Source: Rhodocyclales bacterium
GTDB lineage: Bacteria > Pseudomonadota > Gammaproteobacteria > Burkholderiales > Rhodocyclaceae
Direction of reading: 5' to 3'
Assembly: GCA_021413665.1 (NCBI GenBank)
Contig: JAIOPW010000121.1
Span: forward strand, 1-32,964
DNA length: 32,964 nucleotides
Shown: positions 23,986 to 32,517 of the stretch, one piece after another
How positions within the stretch are numbered: the first letter of the stretch is position 1
Layout of the letters: each line of letters begins with the position of its first letter
Translations under genes and position numbers: made by a program
Notes under the pieces: model-generated
Databases searched by the model: none
Told to the model about the DNA's origin: nothing
The model's input: the letters and a program-made list of their open reading frames with translations, nothing else

Positions 23986-25346
23986 GCCCGCATTTGCTCG
24001 ATGGCCTGCTCGATGCGGTCGAGCGCGATGACCTCGATGTCCTTGACGGCTTGTCGCGGCGCATTGGCCTTGGGCACGATGGCGTGGGTGAAACCCAGTT
24101 TCGCGGCTTCCTTCAGGCGTTCCTGGCCGCGCGGTGCGGGGCGGATTTCACCCGCCAGACCGACTTCGCCGAAGACCACCAGCTTGCCCGGCAGCGGCTT
24201 GTTGCGCAATGAGGAAACGATGGCCAGCAACACCGCGAGGTCAGCGGCTGGCTCGGCAATCTTGACGCCGCCGACGGCATTGACGAACACATCCTGATCG
24301 CCGCAGACGATGCCGGCATGGCGATGCAGAACCGCCAGCAACATCGCCAGCCGATTCTGTTCGAGACCGACCGAAAGCCGGCGTGGATTGGGTGCCTGCG
24401 AGCTATCGACGAGCGCCTGAATTTCCACCAGCAGCGGCCGCGTACCTTCCTGGGTGCACAACACGCAGGAGCCGGCAACGTCGAGCGAGTGCTGGGAGAG
24501 GAACAGGGCCGACGGATTGGACACGCCGCGCAGTCCTTTCTCGGTCATCGCGAACACGCCGAGTTCATTCACCGCGCCGAAGCGGTTCTTCACTGCACGT
24601 ACCAGGCGAAAGCTGGAGTGCGTATCGCCCTCGAAGTAGAGCACGGTGTCGACCATGTGCTCCAGCACGCGCGGACCGGCCAGGCTGCCTTCCTTGGTGA
24701 CATGGCCGACGAGAATTACGCAGGTGCCGCTTTGCTTGGCGAAGCGGGTCAGCTGGGCGGCACACTCGCGCACCTGGGCCACCGATCCCGGCGCCGACTG
24801 CATGGCATCGGACCACACGGTCTGTATCGAATCGATCACCGCCACCGCCGGACGCAGGCTGACCAGCGTGTTCAGGATCCTTTCCAGGTTGATCTCGGCC
24901 AGCAACTGCATGCGTCCCACATCCAGTTGCAGACGCCTGGCGCGCAAGGCAACCTGTTCGCCGGATTCCTCGCCGGAAACATAGAGCACGTTTTCGCCGG
25001 TCTGGGCCAGCCGCGCCAGGGCCTGCAGCAGCAGGGTGGACTTGCCAATACCGGGATCGCCGCCGATCAGCACCACGCCGCCCGCGACCAGCCCGCCGCC
25101 CAGCACACGATCGAATTCTTCCACACCCGTAGCCTGGCGCGGTTCTTCGCGTGGACGAATCTCGGCCAGCATCTGCAAGCCGCTGGCGCCACCGAGCGCG
25201 GCGAAGTTTCGCCCCGCCGGCTGGGCCGCTTCGATCATCGCCTCGACCAGCGTGTTCCACTGTCCACAACCAGGACACTGGCCCTGCCACTTGGGCGAAC
25301 TGGCACCGCACTCGGTGCAGGAATACTGGGTTTTTGCCTTGGCCAT
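23979..25346 (-). CDS. radA: DNA repair protein RadA
   Basis: A RecA-like ATPase and DnaB-type helicase that drives branch migration in recombinational repair. The 455-residue protein has an N-terminal zinc finger (C10, C13, C24, C27), Walker A GGDPGIGKST at 95-104, the RadA-specific KNRFG motif in the middle, and a C-terminal Lon-protease-like domain containing FVNAVGGVKI and GEVGLAGEIRP. All diagnostic parts are intact. ATG 25346 begins 10 bases after the alr stop. The stop overlaps the permease start. Confidence 0.97.
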   Translation of the reverse strand: MAKAKTQYSCTECGASSPKWQGQCPGCGQWNTLVEAMIEAAQPAGRNFAALGGASGLQMLAEIRPREEPRQATGVEEFDRVLGGGLVAGGVVLIGGDPGIGKSTLLLQALARLAQTGENVLYVSGEESGEQVALRARRLQLDVGRMQLLAEINLERILNTLVSLRPAVAVIDSIQTVWSDAMQSAPGSVAQVRECAAQLTRFAKQSGTCVILVGHVTKEGSLAGPRVLEHMVDTVLYFEGDTHSSFRLVRAVKNRFGAVNELGVFAMTEKGLRGVSNPSALFLSQHSLDVAGSCVLCTQEGTRPLLVEIQALVDSSQAPNPRRLSVGLEQNRLAMLLAVLHRHAGIVCGDQDVFVNAVGGVKIAEPAADLAVLLAIVSSLRNKPLPGKLVVFGEVGLAGEIRPAPRGQERLKEAAKLGFTHAIVPKANAPRQAVKDIEVIALDRIEQAIEQMRAW

Positions 25347-25356
25347 CAGCTCATTG

Positions 25357-26448
25357 TCAATTCACTTCGATGACAGGCACACGCGCGGCGAGGGCGCAAA
25401 ACAGTTCATAGGCGACGGTGCCAGCCGCGGTGGCTACGTCGTCGGCAGGGAGATGCATGTCACCCTCGCCACCCCATAGCGTCACCGTGGCACCAACGCC
25501 GACTTCGGGTGGCACCCCGCTCAAATCGATGCATATCTTGTCCATCGAGACACGGCCCAGCGTGCGCGTGTGCCGCCCGGCGACCCGCACCGGCGTGCCG
25601 GTGGGGGCGTGGCGCGGATAACCGTCGGCATAGCCGCAGGCGACGATACCGACGCGCATGCCCTGCCCGGCAACAAAATTGCCGCCATAACCCACACTAT
25701 CGCCGGGCGCGAGTTCGCGCACGGCGATCAGTTCGCTTTCCAGCGTCATCACCGGACGCAAATCGAGCTCGACAGCGCTCTGCATGGCAGGAAATGGCGA
25801 TGATCCATAAAGCATGATTCCAGGCCGAACCCAATCGCCAATGGCTTCGGGAAAGCGCAGCAGGGCAGCCGAATTCGCCAGCGAGATCGGCAACTGCCGG
25901 CTATCAGCCATGGCACGAAAGCGCCGTAGTTGCCGCCCTATCCCGCGCGCCTCGTCGGCATCGGCAAAATGAGTCATCAGCGTCGTCGGGCCGATGCAGT
26001 CAGCGGCAACCAGTTTGTCCAGCGCTGCGGCGAATTCATCCTCGTTGAAACCCAAACGGTTCATGCCGGTATTGAGTTTGAGATAGACCGGCGGACGAAT
26101 CGGCAGGCGCGCCTCCACCAGCGCATCGACCTGCCACATCGTGTGCAGCACCGGAGTCAGTTCGACCTCGGCGTACAAGGGCAGTTCATCGGCCTGATAG
26201 GGGCCTTCCAGCATCAGGATGGGCTGGGCAAATCCGGCGTCGCGCAACGCCACAGCGCCTTCGAGTTCGACCAGGGCAAAGCCGTCGGTACTGTCGATCA
26301 AGGCGCGTGCAGCCGACAACAGTCCATGCCCGTAAGCATCCGCCTTCAGCACGCTCCAGATCCGGGCGCCACCGCTGTGGCGTCGCACCACGCCGTGATT
26401 GTGGCGCAACGCAGACCAGTCAAGACGGGCGCGTATCGGTCTCGACAT
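25357..26448 (-). CDS. alr: Alanine racemase, PLP-dependent
   Basis: Interconverts L- and D-alanine for peptidoglycan. The 363-residue protein has the PLP lysine K35 in VLKADAYGHG and the second catalytic base Y254 in SVGYGGNF, with KLNTGMNRLGF near 124-134 and RPGIMLYGSSP near 208-218. Length and motifs are complete. The ATG at 26448 is 8 bases after the stop of a LysR-type gene, and radA follows after 10 bases, so the LysR gene, alr, radA and the permease gene probably form one transcript. It could also feed DadA with D-alanine. Confidence 0.96.
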   Translation of the reverse strand: MSRPIRARLDWSALRHNHGVVRRHSGGARIWSVLKADAYGHGLLSAARALIDSTDGFALVELEGAVALRDAGFAQPILMLEGPYQADELPLYAEVELTPVLHTMWQVDALVEARLPIRPPVYLKLNTGMNRLGFNEDEFAAALDKLVAADCIGPTTLMTHFADADEARGIGRQLRRFRAMADSRQLPISLANSAALLRFPEAIGDWVRPGIMLYGSSPFPAMQSAVELDLRPVMTLESELIAVRELAPGDSVGYGGNFVAGQGMRVGIVACGYADGYPRHAPTGTPVRVAGRHTRTLGRVSMDKICIDLSGVPPEVGVGATVTLWGGEGDMHLPADDVATAAGTVAYELFCALAARVPVIEVN

Positions 26449-26456
26449 ACTCCGCG

Positions 26457-27368
26457 CTATGACTTTTTCTGGATCGCAGCGCGCAGGCGGCCGGACGCAA
26501 ATTCGACAAATGTGGCGACCAGCCGCGAACGGAACTTCTCTTTCGGATAGACCATCGACAGGGTCCGAATCAGGCGCGGCTTGAGCGGTATCGCGACAAT
26601 GTCGCCGAGTCGCTGCTCCTTGGTCACCGAAGTCCTCGACGCGATGGCGAAGCCAAGCCCGGTTTCCACCACGCCGTTGAGCGCAATCGGGCTGCCAAGC
26701 TCCATCACCACGGTCAACTGATCGAGCGCGATCCCCGCGCTGCGCAGGTAGTTCTCGGTGAATTCGCGCGTCCCGGAACCCGGCTCGCGCGAGATAAAGG
26801 CGTGTTCCAAAAGCTTCTGCGGCGTCAGTTCCTTGTGCCGCGCCAGCGGAAAGCGCGGATGACAGATCACCACCAGTTCGTCATCGCAGCATATCTCGCA
26901 TTCCAGATTTGGCTCATGCGAGAGCGATTCAATGAAGCCGATGTCGATGGTGTGTTCCAGGACGCGGTTCTCGATCGATTCCGAATTGCCGACGATAAGT
27001 CGCGAACGCACCCCCGGGTAGGTCGACTTGAATTCGCCGAGTATCCGCGGCAACATGAATTCGGCGATGGTGGTCGATGCGCCCACCATCAGCGATCCAC
27101 TGATCTCGCCGGTCAGTTCGGACAGACGCACATCCATCTCCGATGCCAGCCCGAGAATTTTCTCGGCATAGCCAAGCACCACGTCTCCCGCCGGTGTCAG
27201 CGCAATGCGCCCATGACCGCGATCGAACAGCCTGGTATTGAAATGCTCTTCGAGTTGCTTGATCTGAAAAGTCACTGCCGGCTGTGTCATGAACAGCACT
27301 TCGGCCGCCTTGGTGAACGACAACTGCTTGGCAACCGCGTGAAAAACCTGAAGCCTGCGATCCGCCAT
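26457..27368 (-). CDS. LysR-family transcriptional regulator
   Basis: A 303-residue DNA-binding regulator. The N-terminal winged helix-turn-helix is clear: LQVFHAVAKQLSFTKAAEVL, then TQPAVTFQIKQLEEHFNTRLFDR, and LTPAGDVVLGYA ends the domain. The remaining 200 residues form the periplasmic-binding-protein-like effector domain, with SREPGSGTRE near the middle. The effector cannot be read from sequence. The ATG at 27368 is preceded by a GGAGG-type site on the minus strand. It diverges from lplT across a 210-base gap and lies upstream of alr, so autoregulation and control of lplT or alr are possible but inferred. Confidence 0.92.
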   Translation of the reverse strand: MADRRLQVFHAVAKQLSFTKAAEVLFMTQPAVTFQIKQLEEHFNTRLFDRGHGRIALTPAGDVVLGYAEKILGLASEMDVRLSELTGEISGSLMVGASTTIAEFMLPRILGEFKSTYPGVRSRLIVGNSESIENRVLEHTIDIGFIESLSHEPNLECEICCDDELVVICHPRFPLARHKELTPQKLLEHAFISREPGSGTREFTENYLRSAGIALDQLTVVMELGSPIALNGVVETGLGFAIASRTSVTKEQRLGDIVAIPLKPRLIRTLSMVYPKEKFRSRLVATFVEFASGRLRAAIQKKS

Positions 27369-27578
27369 ACTTGCCACCTCCAATATGAAAATTTCCGTAG
27401 TAGTGGCATTCAATCACAAATCACCCACCATGAGCGCAATTTATGGGTCCGACGCCCGCGAAGAAGCCGGCATCCTCGGCGGATATGGCGCTTGCGGCAA
27501 CGCAGCATCAAGGCCGGAGCTTACCTTTCGTGATATAAACCCGCAGGCCAAAACACGGTCGGACCAGCGTTCCACTCA
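27369..27578. other. Divergent intergenic region between the LysR-family gene and lplT
   Basis: The largest non-coding gap in the window, 210 bases. It must contain the promoters of both genes and, if the LysR protein autoregulates as is usual, its binding site. A GATATAAAC stretch near 27531-27539 could be a -10 element for lplT, without a convincing -35. I found no clear T-N11-A dyad by eye, and no RNA gene. Confidence 0.35.
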
Positions 27579-28844
27579 ATGAGCAAAGGTTTCTACATCA
27601 TCATGGCGGCGCAGTTTTTTTCCGCGCTGGCCGACAACGCCCTGCTGATCGCCGCCATCGCCATCCTGCGCGACATGCACGCACCGGCGGAATACGAGCC
27701 CTTGCTGAAGACCTTTTTCACCGTGTCCTATGTCGCGCTGGCGGCCTTCGTTGGCGCCTTTGCGGATTCCATGCCCAAGTGGCGGGTGATGTTCATCAGC
27801 AACGGCATCAAGATCTTCGGTTGCAGCCTGATGTTCTTCGACGTGCATCCGCTGATGGCCTACGCAGTAGTGGGACTGGGCGCTGCAGCATACTCGCCCG
27901 CCAAGTACGGCATCCTCACCGAATACCTGCCACATCGCCTGCTGGTGGTTGCCAATGGCTGGATCGAAGGCCTCACGGTCGGCGCCATCATCCTCGGCGT
28001 GGTGCTGGGCGGCGCACTGATCAAGCCGGAGATTGCCCACGGCCTGCTGTCTCTTGACTTTCCGATGATCGATACCGGCGTCGATACCGTCGCCGAAATG
28101 ACCCTGCTGATCGTCGGCGCGCTCTACCTGGTTGCCGCATTGTTCAATCTCCACATTCCGGACACCGGAGTGGACCACAAGCCGCTGAAAAAGAATCCTG
28201 TCTATCTGTTTCACGAGTTCAACCACTGCCTCAAACTGCTTTGGCGCGACAAGCTGGGCCAGATTTCGCTGGCGGTAACGACGTTGTTCTGGGGCGCTGG
28301 CGCGACGCTGCAGTTCATCGTGCTCGAATGGGCCAAGGTCGCTTTGAACCTCGACCTGTCCAGGGCCAGCATGCTGCAGGGCGTGGTTGCGGTCGGCGTC
28401 GCCATCGGCGCCATCCTCGCGGCACGCATGATCACCCTGAAGAAGTCGGTGCGCGTGATCCCGCTAGGCATGGCCATGGGCGTCGGCGTCATTGTCATGG
28501 TCGCCGTCCGCGACATGTGGCTGGCCGCGCCGCTACTGGTGCTGATCGGCGTTTTCTCGGGCTTCTTCGTGGTGCCGATGAACGCACTGCTCCAGCATCG
28601 CGGTCACATCCTGATGGGTGCCGGCCACTCGATCGCGGTGCAGAACTTCAACGAGAACATGTCGATCCTGATCATGACAACCACCTACTCGCTGCTGCTC
28701 AAGGCTCAACTGTCGATCTATTGGATCATCGTCCTCTTCGGTCTGTTCGTCGCCGGCACCATGTGGCTGGTCAAGCGCCAGCATGAAGCCAATCAGCGGC
28801 AACGGGACGACGTCGCCCACCTGGAAGACGTCGCCCATCACTGA
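27579..28844 (+). CDS. lplT: Lysophospholipid transporter LplT (major facilitator superfamily)
   Basis: Flips lysophospholipids across the inner membrane for re-acylation by Aas-type acyltransferases. The 421-residue protein has about twelve hydrophobic spans. FYIIMAAQFFSALADNALLI at the N-terminus, AAYSPAKYGILTEYLP near residue 105, NGWIEGLTVGAIILG near 126 and FFVVPMNALLQHRG near 328 are LplT signatures. The ATG 27579 gives the conserved N-terminus. The acyltransferase partner, often adjacent or fused in other bacteria, is not in this window. It converges on the CDF transporter gene with 11 bases between stops. Confidence 0.95.
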   Translation: MSKGFYIIMAAQFFSALADNALLIAAIAILRDMHAPAEYEPLLKTFFTVSYVALAAFVGAFADSMPKWRVMFISNGIKIFGCSLMFFDVHPLMAYAVVGLGAAAYSPAKYGILTEYLPHRLLVVANGWIEGLTVGAIILGVVLGGALIKPEIAHGLLSLDFPMIDTGVDTVAEMTLLIVGALYLVAALFNLHIPDTGVDHKPLKKNPVYLFHEFNHCLKLLWRDKLGQISLAVTTLFWGAGATLQFIVLEWAKVALNLDLSRASMLQGVVAVGVAIGAILAARMITLKKSVRVIPLGMAMGVGVIVMVAVRDMWLAAPLLVLIGVFSGFFVVPMNALLQHRGHILMGAGHSIAVQNFNENMSILIMTTTYSLLLKAQLSIYWIIVLFGLFVAGTMWLVKRQHEANQRQRDDVAHLEDVAHH

Positions 28845-28855
28845 CCATCCCCGAC

Positions 28856-29770
28856 CTACCGGACGTCGGGCTCGAAGAACACCCACTGCGCTGCCGGAAA
28901 GCGCTCCTGCATGCGCGCCTCGACGGCGTTGATGGCCTCGACCATCTGCAGGCCGGTTTGGCTTTCCATGCCCCGCATGCGCGCCTTGACCGCGATGACG
29001 ACCTTGTCGCCCCAGGCCAGGGTGATGACATTCAATACCTGTTCCACCTCGGGCTGAGCGGCAACAAACGCATCGATCTCCGCCCGCAGTTGTGGCGCGA
29101 CTGATTCGCCCACGATCAGGCCCTTGACCTCGGTCATCACCGCAATTGCAATCACCATCAGCACCACACCAATGGCCAGCGTGCCCAGCGCGTCCCACAT
29201 GGGGTTGCCGGTAATCACGCTGGCCGCCACCGCGACGAAGGCCATGGCAAGGCCGAGCAGCGCGGCAATGTCTTCGCCGGCCACAACCATCAGCTCGGAC
29301 TGGCGCGTTTCGCGGAACCAGGCCAGGAACGGCTGGTGACCGGCGATCTTGCGGATCTCGCGCATCGCACCCCACAGGGAGAAAGCTTCCAGCACCACCG
29401 CACAGGCCAGCACCGCCATCGCAATCAGGCCGTGTTGCAGCGGCTGCGGATGCAACAGACGTTCGACGCCCTCGTAGACCGAAAAGGCCCCGCCCATGAA
29501 GAACAGCATCAGGGCCACGATCATCGACCAGAAATAGGTGACGCGATGGTGGCCGAGAGGGAAGTCGGCGCTGGCGGGACGGCGCGCCTGCTTCATGCCC
29601 AGCAGCAAAAGCATCTGGTTGGCGCAGTCGGCGGTGGAGTGGATCGCCTCGGCCAGCATCGAGCCGGAACCAGTCCAGTACGCCGCCACGTATTTGGAAA
29701 CCGCGATGCCGAAGTTCGCCCCGAGGGCGTAAAAGATGGCCTTCACCGAACCTTCATTGCCGTGTGCCAT
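28856..29770 (-). CDS. Cation diffusion facilitator family transporter (ZnT9-like subgroup)
   Basis: A 304-residue inner-membrane divalent cation exporter with about six spans and a C-terminal cytoplasmic metal domain. The TM2 metal site appears as HSTAD (H and D four apart) in EAIHSTADCANQ. In TM5 the usual HxxxD is replaced by an ED pair in GEDIAALLG, a pattern seen in the ZnT9-like subgroup, so metal selectivity may differ from zinc exporters such as YiiP. FPLGHHRVTYFWS follows TM2. The ATG shares one base with the stop of the uracil-DNA glycosylase gene (TGATG), so the two are co-translated. Confidence 0.92.
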   Translation of the reverse strand: MAHGNEGSVKAIFYALGANFGIAVSKYVAAYWTGSGSMLAEAIHSTADCANQMLLLLGMKQARRPASADFPLGHHRVTYFWSMIVALMLFFMGGAFSVYEGVERLLHPQPLQHGLIAMAVLACAVVLEAFSLWGAMREIRKIAGHQPFLAWFRETRQSELMVVAGEDIAALLGLAMAFVAVAASVITGNPMWDALGTLAIGVVLMVIAIAVMTEVKGLIVGESVAPQLRAEIDAFVAAQPEVEQVLNVITLAWGDKVVIAVKARMRGMESQTGLQMVEAINAVEARMQERFPAAQWVFFEPDVR

Positions 29771-30507
29771 CAGCCGCCTTTCTTCCCGGTCATCGTGCGC
29801 CGCATGAAACATAGATCTTCCCAGGCCTTGGCCTTGTCGAGCAGGGTACGCAGCAGGTAGGCCGGGTGGTAGGTGACGATCAGCGGAATGCCTCGATAGT
29901 CGTGCAGCCGTCCGCGCGCCGCGCCGATCTTGACCTCGGCCTGGAGCAGGGTCTGCGCCGCCGGGCGACCCAGGGCGACGATCAACTTGGGCTGGATCAA
30001 TTCGATCTGCCGCTCCAGATAGGGCAGGCAGGCGGCCGTTTCTTCCGGTGTCGGCGTGCGGTTTTCGGGCGGCCTGCACTTGACCGCATTGGCAATGTAG
30101 ACGTCCACTCCGCGCTTGAGGCCGATGGCCGCCAGCATGTTGTCCAGCAGTTTCCCGGCCTGGCCGACGAAGGGCTCGCCACGCTGGTCTTCCTCGGCGC
30201 CCGGCCCCTCGCCAACGAACAGCCAGTCGGCATTGACGTCGCCGACACCCAGCACGGCCTGCTTGCGCCCCTCGCAAAGTCGGCACTGGCGGCACGCCGC
30301 AACGGCAGATCGAAGCTCATCCCAGTTCATCGAACCCGCGCCGGCGACAGTTGCAACAGGCTCCGCACCGGGCGATGCACAGGCTTCCGGCGCCGTCCGT
30401 ACTTCCATCGGCGTGGCCTTTGCAGCCGATTCCGCAAGCGCCACCCGCAATTTCCAGCGCGGCCCCAGGCCCATCTCGCGCAAAATGAATTCCCGATCCG
30501 CACTCAT
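29770..30507 (-). CDS. Family 4 uracil-DNA glycosylase (Fe-S type)
   Basis: Removes uracil from DNA. The 245-residue protein has an unconserved N-terminal extension of about 60 residues, common in proteobacterial members. The Fe-S ligands follow as C72 and C75 (in CRQCRLC), C144 (NAVKCRPP) and C160. The active-site segments are GEGPGAEED near 99-107, EPFVGQAGKLLD near 111-122 and THPAYLLR-type VTYHPAYLLR near 211-220. The start overlaps the rimI stop (ATGA at 30504-30507), and the stop overlaps the CDF start. Confidence 0.94.
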   Translation of the reverse strand: MSADREFILREMGLGPRWKLRVALAESAAKATPMEVRTAPEACASPGAEPVATVAGAGSMNWDELRSAVAACRQCRLCEGRKQAVLGVGDVNADWLFVGEGPGAEEDQRGEPFVGQAGKLLDNMLAAIGLKRGVDVYIANAVKCRPPENRTPTPEETAACLPYLERQIELIQPKLIVALGRPAAQTLLQAEVKIGAARGRLHDYRGIPLIVTYHPAYLLRTLLDKAKAWEDLCFMRRTMTGKKGG

Positions 30508-30944
30508 AGGTCACGCGCCATTACGATCGCATCCTCGCGCCCTTCGGGAGACTGATAATAGCGACGACGGTGGCCGATTTCCCCGAAGCCGTGGCGCAGG
30601 TACAAACCCTGGCCGGAGAAATTGCTCCGACGCACCTCAAGCAGCATGCGTGTCGCCTGCCGCGTCCGCGCCAGTCCGAACAGATGCATCAGCAAAGCCG
30701 TGCCACGTCCCTGACGCTGCAGTTCCGGCAACACGCTGAGGTTGAGCAGATGCGCTTCGTCCAGTACCCAAATCATCACCGCATAGCCGATCATATTTCC
30801 ATCCTCCTGCGCCAGCCAGGCGCCGTTGCCAGCCGCCAGCGACTCGACAAAATTGCCGCGGGTCCAGGGGAAAGGGTAAATGCGTTCCTCCGCGGCAACC
30901 ACTGCGTCGAGATCAGCCTCGGTCATGTCGGGGTAGCGAACCAC
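30504..30944 (-). CDS. rimI: RimI, ribosomal-protein S18 alanine N-acetyltransferase
   Basis: A GNAT acetyltransferase that modifies the N-terminus of ribosomal protein S18. The 146-residue protein has the RimI pattern AEERIYPFPWTRGNFVESL near 18-36, then LLNLSVLPELQRQGRGTALL, with the acetyl-CoA loop QRQGRG, and LEVRRSN and LYLRHGF near the C-terminus. The GTG 30944 shares its first base with the tsaB stop (TAGTG); ATG 30926 is a shorter alternative that would remove part of the first strand. tsaB-rimI adjacency is common in proteobacteria. Confidence 0.94.
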   Translation of the reverse strand: MVRYPDMTEADLDAVVAAEERIYPFPWTRGNFVESLAAGNGAWLAQEDGNMIGYAVMIWVLDEAHLLNLSVLPELQRQGRGTALLMHLFGLARTRQATRMLLEVRRSNFSGQGLYLRHGFGEIGHRRRYYQSPEGREDAIVMARDL

Positions 30945-31633
30945 TATCTGGCGCCACCGCGCGCCATCCGCTCCGCAGTGGTCAATGCCACCTTGTCGCG
31001 CACGTAAATGGGCATTGCCCGCTCAGCCGGCAATGCCTCGCCGCGTAGAAAAGCCGGCGCGGCGAGCTGCAACACCGCAACGGCGGTTGGGAATACATCG
31101 GCACGCACTCCCGCCAGATCGGGCTTCCTTGCGAGGAGCAACGAGCCGTAAGCGGCAAAGCCCTCCCCAACACCCCATCCGCCAACGAAAGTCGGCACCG
31201 GCACTGCGGCGGGCGGCGCGCAGACAGGCGCCATGATCTGCGTCACGGTCTCGCCGGTCACCGCATAGGCGGCGCCATAAACTTCGTTCATGCGCGCGTC
31301 GAGACAGGCCCACACATCGCCATCGCCGGACGCCAGAGCCAGCGCTTCAAGCGTCGACACCGGCATCATCGGAAGGTCCAGGCCCCAGGCCAATCCCTGC
31401 GCCACGCCGCAGGCCAGGCGCAGGCCGGTAAATCCTCCAGGGCCGCCGCCGAAGGCAATGCCGTCAACTTGCGCCAGGGTCAAACCCGCCTCCGCGAGCA
31501 ACTCATGTACCCAGGGCAACAAGCGTTCCGAGCCCCCGCTGGGAACTTCCTCGGCGCGCTCGATCGATTCGCCGTCCTGCCACAAGGCTACCGACAAGCG
31601 TCGCGTCGCGGTCTCGAAAGCCAGCAGGCGCAT
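30944..31633 (-). CDS. tsaB: TsaB, partner in tRNA threonylcarbamoyladenosine synthesis
   Basis: TsaB is the scaffold that joins TsaD and TsaE to make t6A37 in ANN-decoding tRNAs. The 229-residue protein has the ASKHA-fold start LLAFETATRRLSVALW. GIAFGGGPGGFTGLRL at about 58-73 (the GPGSFTGLR motif, with Gly for Ser) and DARMNEVYGAAY near 113-124 follow. Length is normal. As in other TsaB proteins the TsaD-type metal histidines are absent. It overlaps rimI by one base and starts 18 bases after the SPFH-protein gene. Confidence 0.95.
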   Translation of the reverse strand: MRLLAFETATRRLSVALWQDGESIERAEEVPSGGSERLLPWVHELLAEAGLTLAQVDGIAFGGGPGGFTGLRLACGVAQGLAWGLDLPMMPVSTLEALALASGDGDVWACLDARMNEVYGAAYAVTGETVTQIMAPVCAPPAAVPVPTFVGGWGVGEGFAAYGSLLLARKPDLAGVRADVFPTAVAVLQLAAPAFLRGEALPAERAMPIYVRDKVALTTAERMARGGAR

Positions 31634-31651
31634 CCGATTGCCAGCCGCCGA

Positions 31652-32506
31652 CTACTTGCGGCTGCCGAGGATGCCGCGCAGCGTTTCCTGGATGTCGGCG
31701 GGAATCAACACTGTCTTCGCGTTGTCGGATTTGGCCAGGTTGCCGATGGCATGGATGTACTTCTCGCCCAGCATGTAACGCATCGGCGCGTCCTCGCTGC
31801 CGATCGCCGCGCCAACGCGCTTGATCGCCTCGGCCGAGGCATCGGCCAGCGTAATCTGCGCTTCGGCCTGCAGGCGTGCGGCCTGCAGTTGCGCCTCGGC
31901 ATTGAGGATGGTGGATTGCTTGGTGCCTTCCGCCTTGGTCACCATGGCCTTGCGCTCGCGTTCGGCCGAGGCCTGCGCCTCCATGGCTTTTTGCATGGAT
32001 TCCGAAGGATTGATATCCTGAATCTCGACCGACTTCACCGTCAGACCCCAATCGATGGCCTCGTCCGCGACACCTTCGCGCAAGCGGGCCTTGATCTTGT
32101 CCCGATTGGACAAGGCTTCGTCGAGCGTCATCTCGCCGATGATCGAACGCAGCGTAGTCATGATCATGTTGCGGATAGCTTCGGAAAAATCCGTCACGCC
32201 GTAGACCGCCTTGATCGGATCGGTGACCTTGATGAAAGCGATCGCGTTGGTCAGGATCACCGCGTTGTCCTTGGTGATGACTTCCTGCTCCTGCACGTCA
32301 AGGATGATGTCCTTGGTGGTCAGCTTGTAGCGCACCTGGTCGAGGTAGGGAATGATGATATTGAGTCCCGGAAGGAGCGTGGTGTGGTACTTGCCGAGCC
32401 GCTCGACGATCCATTCCTCGCCCTGCGGCACGATGCGAACGCCCTTGGCGATCGTTACGACGACAAATACGAATACTGCGACTACAAAAATTGCGAACTC
32501 ACCCAT
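31652..32506 (-). CDS. qmcA: Stomatin-like SPFH/band-7 membrane protein (QmcA type)
   Basis: A 284-residue inner-membrane protein with one N-terminal span (about 3-19), then the SPFH domain starting VRIVPQGEEWIVERLGKYH. LLPGLNIIIPYLDQV, NAIAFIKVTDPIKAVYGV and MTLDEALSNRDKI follow in family order. A long alanine/glutamate-rich coiled coil (roughly 170-235) precedes the C-terminal IPADIQETLRGILG. The family forms large oligomeric membrane cages and influences FtsH-type proteolysis or lipid microdomains. It is paired with an NfeD protein 11 bases upstream, the standard partner. Confidence 0.95.
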   Translation of the reverse strand: MGEFAIFVVAVFVFVVVTIAKGVRIVPQGEEWIVERLGKYHTTLLPGLNIIIPYLDQVRYKLTTKDIILDVQEQEVITKDNAVILTNAIAFIKVTDPIKAVYGVTDFSEAIRNMIMTTLRSIIGEMTLDEALSNRDKIKARLREGVADEAIDWGLTVKSVEIQDINPSESMQKAMEAQASAERERKAMVTKAEGTKQSTILNAEAQLQAARLQAEAQITLADASAEAIKRVGAAIGSEDAPMRYMLGEKYIHAIGNLAKSDNAKTVLIPADIQETLRGILGSRK

Positions 32507-32517
32507 GACCCGCCCCT

